This document shows, piece by piece, positions 35,608-43,177 of a stretch of 64,000 nucleotides of DNA; the stretch's first letter is position 1; each line of letters opens with the position of its first letter. The stretch comes from Limnothrix sp. CACIAM 69d (GTDB lineage Bacteria; Cyanobacteriota; Cyanobacteriia; CACIAM-69d), in the NCBI GenBank assembly GCA_001913845.2, contig MKGP02000049.1, positions 1-64,000 on the forward strand, written 5' to 3'. Below the pieces are notes generated by a model, which searched no databases, was not told the DNA's origin, and saw nothing but the letters and a program-made list of their open reading frames with translations. A program made the translations under genes and the position numbers.

Positions 35608-35640
35608 AGCTCTCCGCCTTCGGGTGGGGAGCTTTTTTTT
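35608..35640 (+). terminator. Orphan intrinsic terminator (end of a candidate small RNA)
   Basis: An 11-bp stem AGCTCTCCGCC / GGTGGGGAGCT with two wobble pairs encloses the exceptionally stable UUCG tetraloop and is followed by eight T. It faces the plus strand, yet both flanking genes are on the minus strand. The nearest plus-strand gene upstream ends 6 kb away at 29421. A short transcript starting between about 35390 and 35570 is therefore likely. Confidence 0.75.
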
Positions 35641-35940
35641 GCGATCACGCCCCATCGGACGATCAATTCAGATGATTGGTGGGTGATCAGTAGGTAATCA
35701 CTGGGCAATCGGTGGCGATCACTGGGCGATCAACCTGGGTCGTTATTACCTTGGATCGCAACTTTCTGAATTGCAATTTCCCGAATAGCAATCCTTCAAG
35801 ATCAGCCGCTTAAAAATCACCAGCCTTAAAATCATCAGCTTTTGATGGTCTGGGCATCGATGGGTAATCCATCCCGATCGGGCCCGATCGGGCAATTCCG
35901 ACGACTTCAACTCCAGATTGTCCGCCCGCCGACCCGACAG

Positions 35941-35961
35941 ACAAGGGGTTTAAACCCCTTG
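35941..35961. repeat. Core palindrome with compensated centre, next to thiS stop
   Basis: ACAAGGGGTTTAAACCCCTTG is the family core with CTTAAG changed symmetrically to TTTAAA. It lies nine bases beyond the thiS stop and may be the remnant of a shortened family A element, because the TA of the stop is followed by AGGGTGGGG. No clear outer end is visible. Confidence 0.6.
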
Positions 35962-35969
35962 CCCCACCC

Positions 35970-36194
35970 TTAGCCACCACCCACGATCGTGACAATCTCC
36001 AGCCGATCGCCCTTCTGTAACGTGGTGCGCTCCCAGAACTGCCGATGCAAGATTTCACCGTTATATTCCACGGCCACCAAACGCGGATTTAGTCCCAATT
36101 GTGTCAAAAAATCCGGGAGCTGCGTGCCAGGAGCACAGTGGCGGGCTTCGCCATTCACCTGCAAGGCAATGGTTGAACTGGATAGCTCACTCAT
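35970..36194 (-). CDS. thiS: Sulfur-carrier protein ThiS
   Basis: Ubiquitin-fold carrier that delivers sulfur for the thiazole ring of thiamine as a C-terminal thiocarboxylate. The 74-residue protein (MSELSSSTIALQVNGEARHC, ATG 36194) ends in the required Gly-Gly (IVTIVGGG) and has the VAVEYNGEILHR and GDRLEIVT signatures. A GGAGGATCC ribosome site precedes the start. It is downstream of thiE on the same strand, 153 bases away, consistent with a thiES transcription unit. Confidence 0.95.
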   Translation of the reverse strand: MSELSSSTIALQVNGEARHCAPGTQLPDFLTQLGLNPRLVAVEYNGEILHRQFWERTTLQKGDRLEIVTIVGGG

Positions 36195-36347
36195 GAAGGA
36201 TCCTCCAAAACGGCTCAAAGGGTCTGGATGTGTGGAAAGTTTGCGGCAATTGGGGCAACAGTCCCGGCGATCGGGTTGTGCCCCCCGTCCTGCCCAAGGG
36301 ACTCAAGGGCTTGGAGTTAAAAGGCGCGAAGTTAGAAGGGCGCGAAG

Positions 36348-37409
36348 TTACAGGACGTGAAGTTGGGACAGTAAATATTGGGTGACTTGTTTGGGTTGCT
36401 CTGCGGCCATCAGGGCCCGCACCACGGCCACCCGTTGCGCACCGGCTTCCAAAACGGCCGGCAAGTTTTGGGCATCAATGCCCCCGATCGCAAACCAGGG
36501 AACCGGCGACTTTTCCGCCGCAAAGGCCACATACTCCAACCCAGCGGCCGCCTTGCCCGCTTTGGTAGGGGTTTCATAGACGGGGCCCACGCCGATGTAA
36601 TCAGCACCGCCCCGCAGGGCCCGCTCCATTTCAGCCGGGTTGGTGGTGGAGCAGCCAATGAGATATTCGGGCCCCAAAATCTGCCGGGCCGCTTCCAAGG
36701 GAAAATCCTGCTGACCCAAGTGAACTCCATCGGCCCCGACGGCGATCGCCACATCAACCCGATCGTTCACCAAAAACAGCGCCCCATAGTGATGGCACAA
36801 GTCGCAAAGTCGTTGGGCATTGGCCAAGCGCCGCCCATCGTCCTCGTTTTTGTCGCGATATTGCACGAGGGATAGCCCCCCCTTGAGGGCCTCTTCCACC
36901 ACTTCAAACAGATATTCATGGGGTGAAGTGACCAAATAAAGCCGGGCGGCCGCCAATTGTTGGTGGCGGTTTCGTCCCTGCAAACGGCTCTCTAGGCTAT
37001 AGGTTTGGTAGCGCAGTTGCTTGCAAGCTTGGGATAGTTCGGGGGACAGCAACTTGCCATATTCCTCGATCGAGCGGAGGGCTTCCTGCACGCGGCACAG
37101 GTTGGCCTGCAAAACGGCTTGAATGCTCGATCGGGTCTCTTCGTTGCTGTGGGTCAGGGTTGTGCCGGGATCGGCGGGGGTGTTGCGGGCCGATCGCATT
37201 TCATCGCTGTGCCATTGGGCCAGTTCGTGGCGCATGGCTTTGCACTGTTCGGTGAGTTCGGCACTTTCTAGGCCAAACCGACACCATTCCTCCACAATCC
37301 GCAGCCCCTCCCGGGCCCGATCGAGGTTGGCATCCAAAATTCGCAAAACGGCCGATCGGGTCGATCGGGATTGAGAAGCCAGTCCCCGTTGTTCCATTGG
37401 TTCACTCAT
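36348..37409 (-). CDS. thiE: Thiamine-phosphate synthase with N-terminal cyanobacterial domain
   Basis: Joins the thiazole and pyrimidine halves of thiamine. Of 353 residues, about 150-345 form the ThiE barrel with LVQYRDKNEDDGRRL, LFLVNDRVDVAIAVGADGVH, LGQQDFPLEAAR and YIGVGPVYETPTKAGK. The first 140 residues are a helical domain (RILDANLDRAREGLRIVEEW, LCRVQEALRSIEEYGKLL) found fused to ThiE in cyanobacteria; its role is not known to me. The stop lies within a 12-bp repeat (GGCGCGAAGTTA) that extends downstream. No TPP riboswitch was found upstream. Confidence 0.93.
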   Translation of the reverse strand: MSEPMEQRGLASQSRSTRSAVLRILDANLDRAREGLRIVEEWCRFGLESAELTEQCKAMRHELAQWHSDEMRSARNTPADPGTTLTHSNEETRSSIQAVLQANLCRVQEALRSIEEYGKLLSPELSQACKQLRYQTYSLESRLQGRNRHQQLAAARLYLVTSPHEYLFEVVEEALKGGLSLVQYRDKNEDDGRRLANAQRLCDLCHHYGALFLVNDRVDVAIAVGADGVHLGQQDFPLEAARQILGPEYLIGCSTTNPAEMERALRGGADYIGVGPVYETPTKAGKAAAGLEYVAFAAEKSPVPWFAIGGIDAQNLPAVLEAGAQRVAVVRALMAAEQPKQVTQYLLSQLHVL

Positions 37410-37728
37410 GGTTTCGCCCTGCTCAACAAAACTTCCATCTACCGATATTCATCGGCCGTGCTAGCTTGGTTAGACTTTCGGCAGGCCCCTTGCCGGGCGA
37501 TCGTCCCAGGATTGCAGTTCTGAAGAGTCTAGGGTATTTTCCTAGCTAAACCACGATCGCTCGATCGGGAATGCCCCTCGCTCCAGCCCAACCCACCACA
37601 CACCGGACTGACTGCATAAACCGTGAGCTGTCCTCCCAAAACAACGGTTCCCATCGGATGTTTTGATCGGACAGTCCCCCTTTGCGGCAGCAGTCTACTA
37701 TCGAAACGCTGTATATCGGTCGTGAACA
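37410..37728. other. Divergent spacer between thiE and the CURT1 gene
   Basis: A 319-base region with the promoters of two divergent genes. It has a small inverted pair GGCAGGCCCCTTGCCGGGC near 37481-37499. I checked for TPP riboswitch signatures (CTGAGA, GAACCTGA) on the thiE side and saw none. Confidence 0.45.
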
Positions 37729-38148
37729 ATGGAACCCGAACTGCAAAAATCTGACTATGCCGACGCTGGCTCCGTAAGTGCCGAAAAAGGCGGTTCGCTA
37801 GCCCCGGCCAGTAGCGAAGAAGCAAGCAACGCTGAGTTTCAGCAAATCCTTGACCAAGTTTCTGACTTTTTGGCCAAACTGCCGGAATATATCGGCAAGT
37901 TCTATGGCGAATACCGTCAGCCCGTAGTCACCGTCGCTCTGATTGTTTTCGCGCTGATTTCAGTGAAGATCCTGTTGGCCCTGTTGGGTGCAATCAACGA
38001 GATCCCGCTGCTGTCGCCCACGTTCGAGCTGATTGGGGCCACCTACACCGGTTGGTTCATTTATCGCTACCTGCTGCGAGCCGAAAACCGTCAGGAACTC
38101 TCCAGCAAGATTGCAACCCTGAAGGGTCAGGTGTTGGGTCAAAAGTAG
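37729..38148 (+). CDS. CAAD-domain thylakoid curvature protein (CURT1-like)
   Basis: A 139-residue thylakoid membrane protein of the CURT1 family, which bends membranes at thylakoid margins in plants and shapes thylakoids in Synechocystis. Acidic N-terminal 40 residues lead to an amphipathic helix (FQQILDQVSDFLAKLPEYI, 42-60), then two transmembrane helices (VVTVALIVFALISVKILLALL and a second near 95-115, ending GWFIYRYLL) and a C-terminal amphipathic helix. This four-helix CAAD pattern matches the family. A bidirectional terminator follows at 38290. Confidence 0.92.
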   Translation: MEPELQKSDYADAGSVSAEKGGSLAPASSEEASNAEFQQILDQVSDFLAKLPEYIGKFYGEYRQPVVTVALIVFALISVKILLALLGAINEIPLLSPTFELIGATYTGWFIYRYLLRAENRQELSSKIATLKGQVLGQK

Positions 38149-38289
38149 TTTCCTGGTTGGCCATGGAGATTGGGCAATCTCAGGCCGCGCCAGTTCCTAT
38201 CGCTCGATCGCCCCTTGCCACGGGTGAGGTGTTTGATCGCAAACCGGTGCGGTATCGATCGCAACCCCAATTTTCGACCAAGACCGATG

Positions 38290-38321
38290 AAAGGGACAGC
38301 CCTGTGTGGTGCTGTCCCTTT
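38290..38321. terminator. Bidirectional hairpin terminator
   Basis: Perfect 11-bp inverted repeat AAAGGGACAGC / GCTGTCCCTTT around a 10-base loop, followed by TTTTGATT on the plus strand. It lies between the convergent CURT1 gene and the sugar-binding protein gene and can serve both. Confidence 0.85.
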
Positions 38322-38340
38322 TGATTGTTGAAACCCCTAC

Positions 38341-39654
38341 CTAACTGGGCGCTAGGTGATTCCACTCGATCGCCGCATCCCGCAGGGCTTGATCAACGGT
38401 TTTTTCCTCTAGCAATGCCCCTTGGATGTTTTCATACAAAATTTGCTGAAGATCCTTCAGGTTTTTAATTGGGGGCAGCAACACGCGGGCGCTGGCGAGT
38501 TGGTCAGCGGCAATTTTGCGGGCTTGGTCGATCGCGCTGGCGTTGCCTTGGCGCGTTGCCTGGGCCAGGCTAGCCCGCAAGCTGGCCAGAGCACCTTGGG
38601 TGGAGGGCAACACGTTGGCAGCCTGGGCAAAGCTGAGCTGATGGCGATCGTCCGTTAAAAACAGGGCAAAATCGACGGCCGCTTCGGCCCGGGGCGATTT
38701 TTTGGGAATGGTGAGGTTCATCACGGCCACGCTGCGCACCCCAGAGGAACCAACCACTTGGGGAGCCGCCGCCGACAGGGCCGCGATCGAGGGGGCATTA
38801 GTCGCGATCGCATTCAAAAATTCAGGACTGGAACCCACCAGGGCCGATTCTCCCGCCTGATATAGCTCAATGCCGCGACGGTGGCCTTGGGTGAGGGCTT
38901 CTTGGGGTAACCAGCCCCGCCGAAACAGGTTCACCCAGTAGTTCACGGCGGCTCGCCCGGCGGCCGACTCAAAGGCGGCCCGCCCCCGATCGTCCACCAA
39001 GGTCACCCCCATTTGCACCAAAGCTTCCAGCACCTCGGCGGAATCATTGGGGGCAAAGGTGATGAAAAAGCCGTATTTACCAGTTTTTTCGCGCACCCGC
39101 TGGGCCAGCTCCGCCAAGTCTTCGTAGGTGGCGGGTGGCCGATCGATCCCGGCCTGTTCCAGGAGCGATCGGTTATAAATCGTCACCTTGGTGGTCAAGT
39201 ACCAAGGCACGCCGAAGGGTTCGCCCCCGATCGCATTCGCTTGCCAAATGTTGGGCAAATAGCGCCTTTGAACGGCAGCAGGAACCCGATCGCCCAAGGT
39301 CAGCCAAGCCCCGCGTGCCGCCAGCCGGGAGGCGAAACTGGGGTTTAAATTCACCACATCCGGAGCCTGGCGGGCCGCCACCGCCGTCAGAATTTTGCTT
39401 TCCATGGCGGCCCAGGGCACATCGAGCCAATTCACCCGCAGGCCCGATCGGGCCGATTCAAACTCCCCGATCGCCTGTTGGAAATAGTCCGTGAATTTGG
39501 GCTGGAGTTGCATCGTCCAAAATTGCAGCGCCGATGACGAACTCGATCGGCCACAGGCCGCCAGCCCGATCGCCGTGCCGCCAGCCAACTGCAAAAACGA
39601 TCGACGGCTCCACCCTCCGTGCGGCCCTCGCCGCTGCATCTTGGCCATCCCCAT
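38341..39654 (-). CDS. ABC-type sugar-binding lipoprotein (Tat-type signal)
   Basis: Extracytoplasmic solute-binding protein family 1, related to UgpB/GgtB-type sugar binders. Of 437 residues, the first 35 form a signal with twin arginine (SRRSFLQLAGG) and lipobox LAAC, so the protein probably crosses folded and is lipid-anchored. The binding domain has SSSSALQFWTMQLQPKF, APDVVNLNPSFASRLAARGAW and PFGVPWYLTTKVTIYNRSLL. No permease or ATPase is adjacent, so the transporter is incomplete here; a shared MsmK-type ATPase is common in cyanobacteria. Osmoprotectant or sugar uptake is likely, but the ligand is unknown. Confidence 0.88.
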   Translation of the reverse strand: MGMAKMQRRGPHGGWSRRSFLQLAGGTAIGLAACGRSSSSSALQFWTMQLQPKFTDYFQQAIGEFESARSGLRVNWLDVPWAAMESKILTAVAARQAPDVVNLNPSFASRLAARGAWLTLGDRVPAAVQRRYLPNIWQANAIGGEPFGVPWYLTTKVTIYNRSLLEQAGIDRPPATYEDLAELAQRVREKTGKYGFFITFAPNDSAEVLEALVQMGVTLVDDRGRAAFESAAGRAAVNYWVNLFRRGWLPQEALTQGHRRGIELYQAGESALVGSSPEFLNAIATNAPSIAALSAAAPQVVGSSGVRSVAVMNLTIPKKSPRAEAAVDFALFLTDDRHQLSFAQAANVLPSTQGALASLRASLAQATRQGNASAIDQARKIAADQLASARVLLPPIKNLKDLQQILYENIQGALLEEKTVDQALRDAAIEWNHLAPS

Positions 39655-39953
39655 GGTGCTCTCTCCGAGTTTACACGGAATTTTGAAGCGATTTCCCGAT
39701 CGCCGTCAATCGTGAAAACCTACGGCCAGCAAGATTTCTTTACCCTCGGGTATGGCGATCTTAAACGAAATTGGATACCATGCGTCGTAGTCCATGGTAG
39801 TGCTGAAACCATCGGCGTTTTCGGCTTTTTGAGCCATCCATTCCCTGCCTGCCAACCCATTTGGGGCCAAACAATTTCCCTGTTTGTGGATCCCTGATGG
39901 TTGCCCATCGCCCCCTTGACTGCCATTTTCGGGTCTCCTAACTGTCCCCAACT

Positions 39954-41105
39954 ATGAACGCTGCTGGAAACTTGTTTGCCCCCTTAACCAACGCGATCGG
40001 CAGTCTCTTAGGAGGCGGTAAAAAAGGCATCGGCATCGAAATTTCACCCGAACGAATTAACCTGGTTCAACTTCAAAAAAAGGGCCAGAAATTTAAGCTC
40101 AATATTCTCTCTTCCGTGGAAGTTCCTGAAGGCGTGATTGAAGAGGGAGCGATTGTGGATCCCCCCGCCGCTGCCGAACTCATTCAGGCGGTGATTCAAG
40201 ATAGCCGCGTCAAGGTGAAGGAAGTGGCCACGGCGATTCCGGGGCGCGAAACCGTGATTCGTTTGATTCCTGTGCCAGCGGAACTCAATGATGATGAATT
40301 GCGGCAATACATGAACCAGGAAGCGGGTCTTTATCTCCCTTTTCCTCGGGAAGAAGCGGATGTTGACTATCAAAAGCTCGGCTACTTCACCGATGAAGAT
40401 GGCATCGAAAAGGTGCAAGTGTTGCTGGTGGCCACACGTCGGGAGGTCACTGATGCTTATCTGGACACCTTTGAGCAGGCGGGGCTACGAATCAAGACCT
40501 TAGAAATCAGCAGCTTTGCCCTCATTCGCACCATCCGCGAACAGCTCCGGGGCTACGCTTCTAATCAGGCCGTGGTGCTGGTGGATATTCAGTTTGATAG
40601 CAGTGAAATTGCGATTGTGGTGGATGGCGTGCCGCAGTTTTCGCGAACAGTCCCGATCGGGACTTTGCAAATGCAAGAGGCCTTGAATCGGGCGATGAAC
40701 ACGCCCCCCAGCCGCAGCACGGACATGCTGATGGAGATGACCATTCCCATTTCGCAAATCGAGGCCGTGGGAGCGGCTTCGGGCACAACGGGTATGAGTC
40801 CCGGTTCGGTGGCGATCGTGAAGATGATGGGCGAGTTGGCCGATGAGTTGCGCCGATCGGTCGATTTCTACCTCAACCAAAGCGAGAATTTGGAAATTGC
40901 CCAGTTGATGTTGGCGGGGCCCGGCGCGGCGATCGGGGAAATTGATGAGTTTTTTACCCAACGGTTAAACGTGCCCGTGATGCGGGTTGACCCGATCGAA
41001 TCCTTGGGTTTGGAGGCTGACAGCGACATCACCGAAGCCCAACGCGCCAGCTTGGGAGTCGTGTTAGGGTTGGGGCTGCGGAATGCACTCGATGACCGGG
41101 AATAG
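39954..41105 (+). CDS. pilM: Type IV pilus assembly ATPase-like protein PilM
   Basis: Cytoplasmic actin-fold protein that recruits PilN and connects the pilus motor to the alignment complex. The 383-residue product has IGIEISPERINLVQL near 24, AIPGRETVIRLIPVPAEL near 88, EISSFALIRTI, VLVDIQFDSSEIAIV near 200 and LMLAGPGAAIGEIDEFF near 323, which are nucleotide-site segments of the PilM/FtsA fold. It is the first gene of pilM-pilN-pilO-pilQ. The 299-base region upstream contains its promoter and no other gene that I can support. Confidence 0.96.
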   Translation: MNAAGNLFAPLTNAIGSLLGGGKKGIGIEISPERINLVQLQKKGQKFKLNILSSVEVPEGVIEEGAIVDPPAAAELIQAVIQDSRVKVKEVATAIPGRETVIRLIPVPAELNDDELRQYMNQEAGLYLPFPREEADVDYQKLGYFTDEDGIEKVQVLLVATRREVTDAYLDTFEQAGLRIKTLEISSFALIRTIREQLRGYASNQAVVLVDIQFDSSEIAIVVDGVPQFSRTVPIGTLQMQEALNRAMNTPPSRSTDMLMEMTIPISQIEAVGAASGTTGMSPGSVAIVKMMGELADELRRSVDFYLNQSENLEIAQLMLAGPGAAIGEIDEFFTQRLNVPVMRVDPIESLGLEADSDITEAQRASLGVVLGLGLRNALDDRE

Positions 41106-41326
41106 GGGGCCCTCGCACAGAACCACTGACATGCAGCCATTGACTCGCAAGGGTTGTTGCTGTTACCCCTGTTGGTTAATGTCGGTTCAACCGCTCAACC
41201 TCTGAATTGACCCATCGACTCCCTGCCCGATCGCCCCTTGTCGATCGTCCGCCCTTCTGCCCCGGGTGATGACCGAGCTGAATCCCGAGACTGCAAACCC
41301 CGAGCCACCCGACTGTTGCCCTCGCT

Positions 41327-42283
41327 ATGTATAGTCTCAACATCAACTTCCTGAAGGATCGCCCCGAGTACCAAACCGCCGGGGCCGGTAAAACAGCGGG
41401 TGCGGCTGTCGCCCAGGCGAGTAAGTTGCCGCTGATTTTGGGTGTGATGGTGGGTTTGGCGGTTCCGGCGGCCATCGGCGGATTCTGGGGCTATCTCCAA
41501 CTCCAAAAAGCCGCCTTGGAACAGAGCCAAGCTGAGCTCAATAAAGACTTACAGGATCTGGAAGCGGAGCTGGCCAAAGCGGCCCAAGCCGAAGCGGAGA
41601 TGAAGGCGATCGACCAGCTCACCCAAGGTTTGGTGGGGGTGTTCAGTCGCGTCAAGTCTTGGTCTGCCCTGCTGGGTGATTTGCGCGATCGACTGCCGGT
41701 GGGCGTGCAGATGACGGCCATCCGCGAGGTCGAAGACAAGAACGCTGCCACCGCCGCCGCCGCCAGCACCCCCAAGCCCAGCCCCGGTGCGGCCGCCGCC
41801 AGCACGAGCAAATCCATTCGCCCCCCGAAAACCCTGACCATCGAGGGTTATGCCAACTCCCTGGAAGGGGTGGGCGAGTTTTTGCTGCTGCTGCAAAAGT
41901 CGCCCTTTTTGGATGCGGCCAAAACCCAGTTAGTGGGCAGCCAGGCGATCGATAACCCCGCCCAGATCGTCCAGGCGAACCAAGAGGTGCAAGATGGGAT
42001 TGCCTATGTGCTAGCCGCGCCCCCGCCCACTGCGGCGGCCGCCGGTGGCCAAGTTAGAATCGTTGCGCCGAAAGTCATTAAGTACACGATTCAGTCGGCT
42101 TACACGACCAAGCCCGCCGAAGAGTTGCTGCCGGTGCTCGATCGCAACGGAGCCTCCGGCCTTGTGGTGCGCATCGAAACCATTCGCCGCATTTTGGCTG
42201 AACAAGGCAAAACCCCCAACACCGGCCTCACCCCACCGGCCGGCGACAGCGAGCCTAAGGAGAATACCAACAATGGCGTTTAG
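41327..42283 (+). CDS. pilN: Type IV pilus assembly protein PilN
   Basis: Bitopic inner-membrane protein of the alignment complex. The N-terminal cytoplasmic MYSLNINFLKDRPEYQ motif binds PilM. One transmembrane helix lies near 36-55 (LPLILGVMVGLAVPAAIGGFW), then a coiled coil (QSQAELNKDLQDLEAELAKA) and a periplasmic ferredoxin-like domain (LRDRLPVGVQMTAIREVE). An Ala/Pro/Ser-rich insert at 140-165 and a long C-terminal tail make it 318 residues, larger than the Pseudomonas protein at about 200. It overlaps pilO by 11 bases, which indicates translational coupling. The gap to pilM is 221 bases. Confidence 0.94.
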   Translation: MYSLNINFLKDRPEYQTAGAGKTAGAAVAQASKLPLILGVMVGLAVPAAIGGFWGYLQLQKAALEQSQAELNKDLQDLEAELAKAAQAEAEMKAIDQLTQGLVGVFSRVKSWSALLGDLRDRLPVGVQMTAIREVEDKNAATAAAASTPKPSPGAAAASTSKSIRPPKTLTIEGYANSLEGVGEFLLLLQKSPFLDAAKTQLVGSQAIDNPAQIVQANQEVQDGIAYVLAAPPPTAAAAGGQVRIVAPKVIKYTIQSAYTTKPAEELLPVLDRNGASGLVVRIETIRRILAEQGKTPNTGLTPPAGDSEPKENTNNGV

Positions 42284-43049
42284 CGCACAGCAAGCGGTCA
42301 CGGAACCCAGCGATCCCGTTGTTTTTGGGATTACCTTCACACCCACCATCCTCGGCGGTGTTGTGGCCGCCGTCGGGGTCATTGGCGGCGTGGCGCTCCT
42401 GATTCAGGTGGTGATGCCCCAATACGAGGAATACAAAAAACTTGAAGAGGATGTGGCCACCAAACGAGAACGCCTGGAACAGGTGGCCGAAGAAAAACGC
42501 AAGGTGCAGCAAACCCTCGACAACTTACAGCGGGCCCGCGCCACCCAAGAGCAAGTGCTGGCCTTGTTTCCCGCCCCCACCACGGTTTCGGTGCTGCCGT
42601 TGGATCTCAACCGGATTGTTTCCGAACAGTTTGGCCAAATCACCAAGCTGGAACCTGTCCCGGTCAAAAGTCCATCGGAAGAGATGGTCACCGATGGTTC
42701 TTGGGGCGATGCGGTCAACAGCAAAATTCGGCAACTGGTGCTGAAGGTGGGATTCGAGGCGGACTACGATCGCACCGGCAACATCCTACGCAACCTTGAG
42801 CGCTATCAGTCGATGCTGGCGATCGATGATTTGACCTCCGAGCTAAAACTCTCCAAGCAGGCGGTGCGGTTTGATGACAAAACTGGGCAGTTTGTCGCCC
42901 AAGGCGCGCCCCAGGTTCGGATTCAAACCAATTTTTCGTTAAAGGTGCTCCTACCACTCTCGGCTCGGGAGTTGGCCCAACAGGCCGCCGCCGAAGCCAA
43001 CAAAGCAGGCGAAAACGCAGATAAACCGGAGGGCGAAGCACCCAAGTAA
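42273..43049 (+). CDS. pilO: Type IV pilus assembly protein PilO
   Basis: Partner of PilN in the inner-membrane alignment complex. The 258-residue protein (MAFSAQQAVTEPSDPVVFGI) starts at ATG 42273 after an AAGGAGA site inside the end of pilN. The transmembrane helix lies near 27-49 (ILGGVVAAVGVIGGVALLIQV), followed by a coiled coil (YKKLEEDVATKRERLEQVAEE) and a periplasmic domain with LNRIVSEQFGQITKLEPVPV and LRNLERYQSMLAIDDLTSEL. The reading frame is open upstream to 42045, but that stretch overlaps pilN in another frame and is not translated. A charged C-terminal tail ends the protein. Confidence 0.95.
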   Translation: MAFSAQQAVTEPSDPVVFGITFTPTILGGVVAAVGVIGGVALLIQVVMPQYEEYKKLEEDVATKRERLEQVAEEKRKVQQTLDNLQRARATQEQVLALFPAPTTVSVLPLDLNRIVSEQFGQITKLEPVPVKSPSEEMVTDGSWGDAVNSKIRQLVLKVGFEADYDRTGNILRNLERYQSMLAIDDLTSELKLSKQAVRFDDKTGQFVAQGAPQVRIQTNFSLKVLLPLSARELAQQAAAEANKAGENADKPEGEAPK

Positions 43050-43177
43050 TCGCCAGATTGGGGGCCGAGGGATCCGCAACATCATGATGTTCTGACTCGA
43101 TCGCCCTGGCGAACACCCATTTTCCTTTCCCTAACCCCAACAACCACGATCGACAAAACAGCAGTGAGGAGCGAACG

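Larger units (their letters stand above)
35387..35969. other. Repeat-rich spacer with orphan terminator, no protein gene
   Basis: A 583-base spacer between the CHAT gene and thiS, both on the minus strand. It contains 12-bp repeats ATCAGACAGCCA at 35415-35426 and 35430-35441, AACGAACAAGCGAAA-type echoes to 35520, a strong plus-strand terminator at 35608-35640, GATCACTGGGCGATC-type echoes at 35660-35735 and the core palindrome at 35941-35961. Short open frames here show no family resemblance. Confidence 0.55.

Noticed and set aside
36348-37728. TPP riboswitch for thiE
   Set aside because: No CTGAGA or GAACCTGA signatures occur in the right order upstream of thiE. A similar-looking CTGAGA near 35605 on the minus strand is in the wrong order and belongs to the stem of the orphan terminator.
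42045-42272. Longer N-terminus for PilO
   Set aside because: This stretch overlaps pilN in another frame and lacks similarity; the ATG at 42273 has a ribosome site and a PilO-like start.
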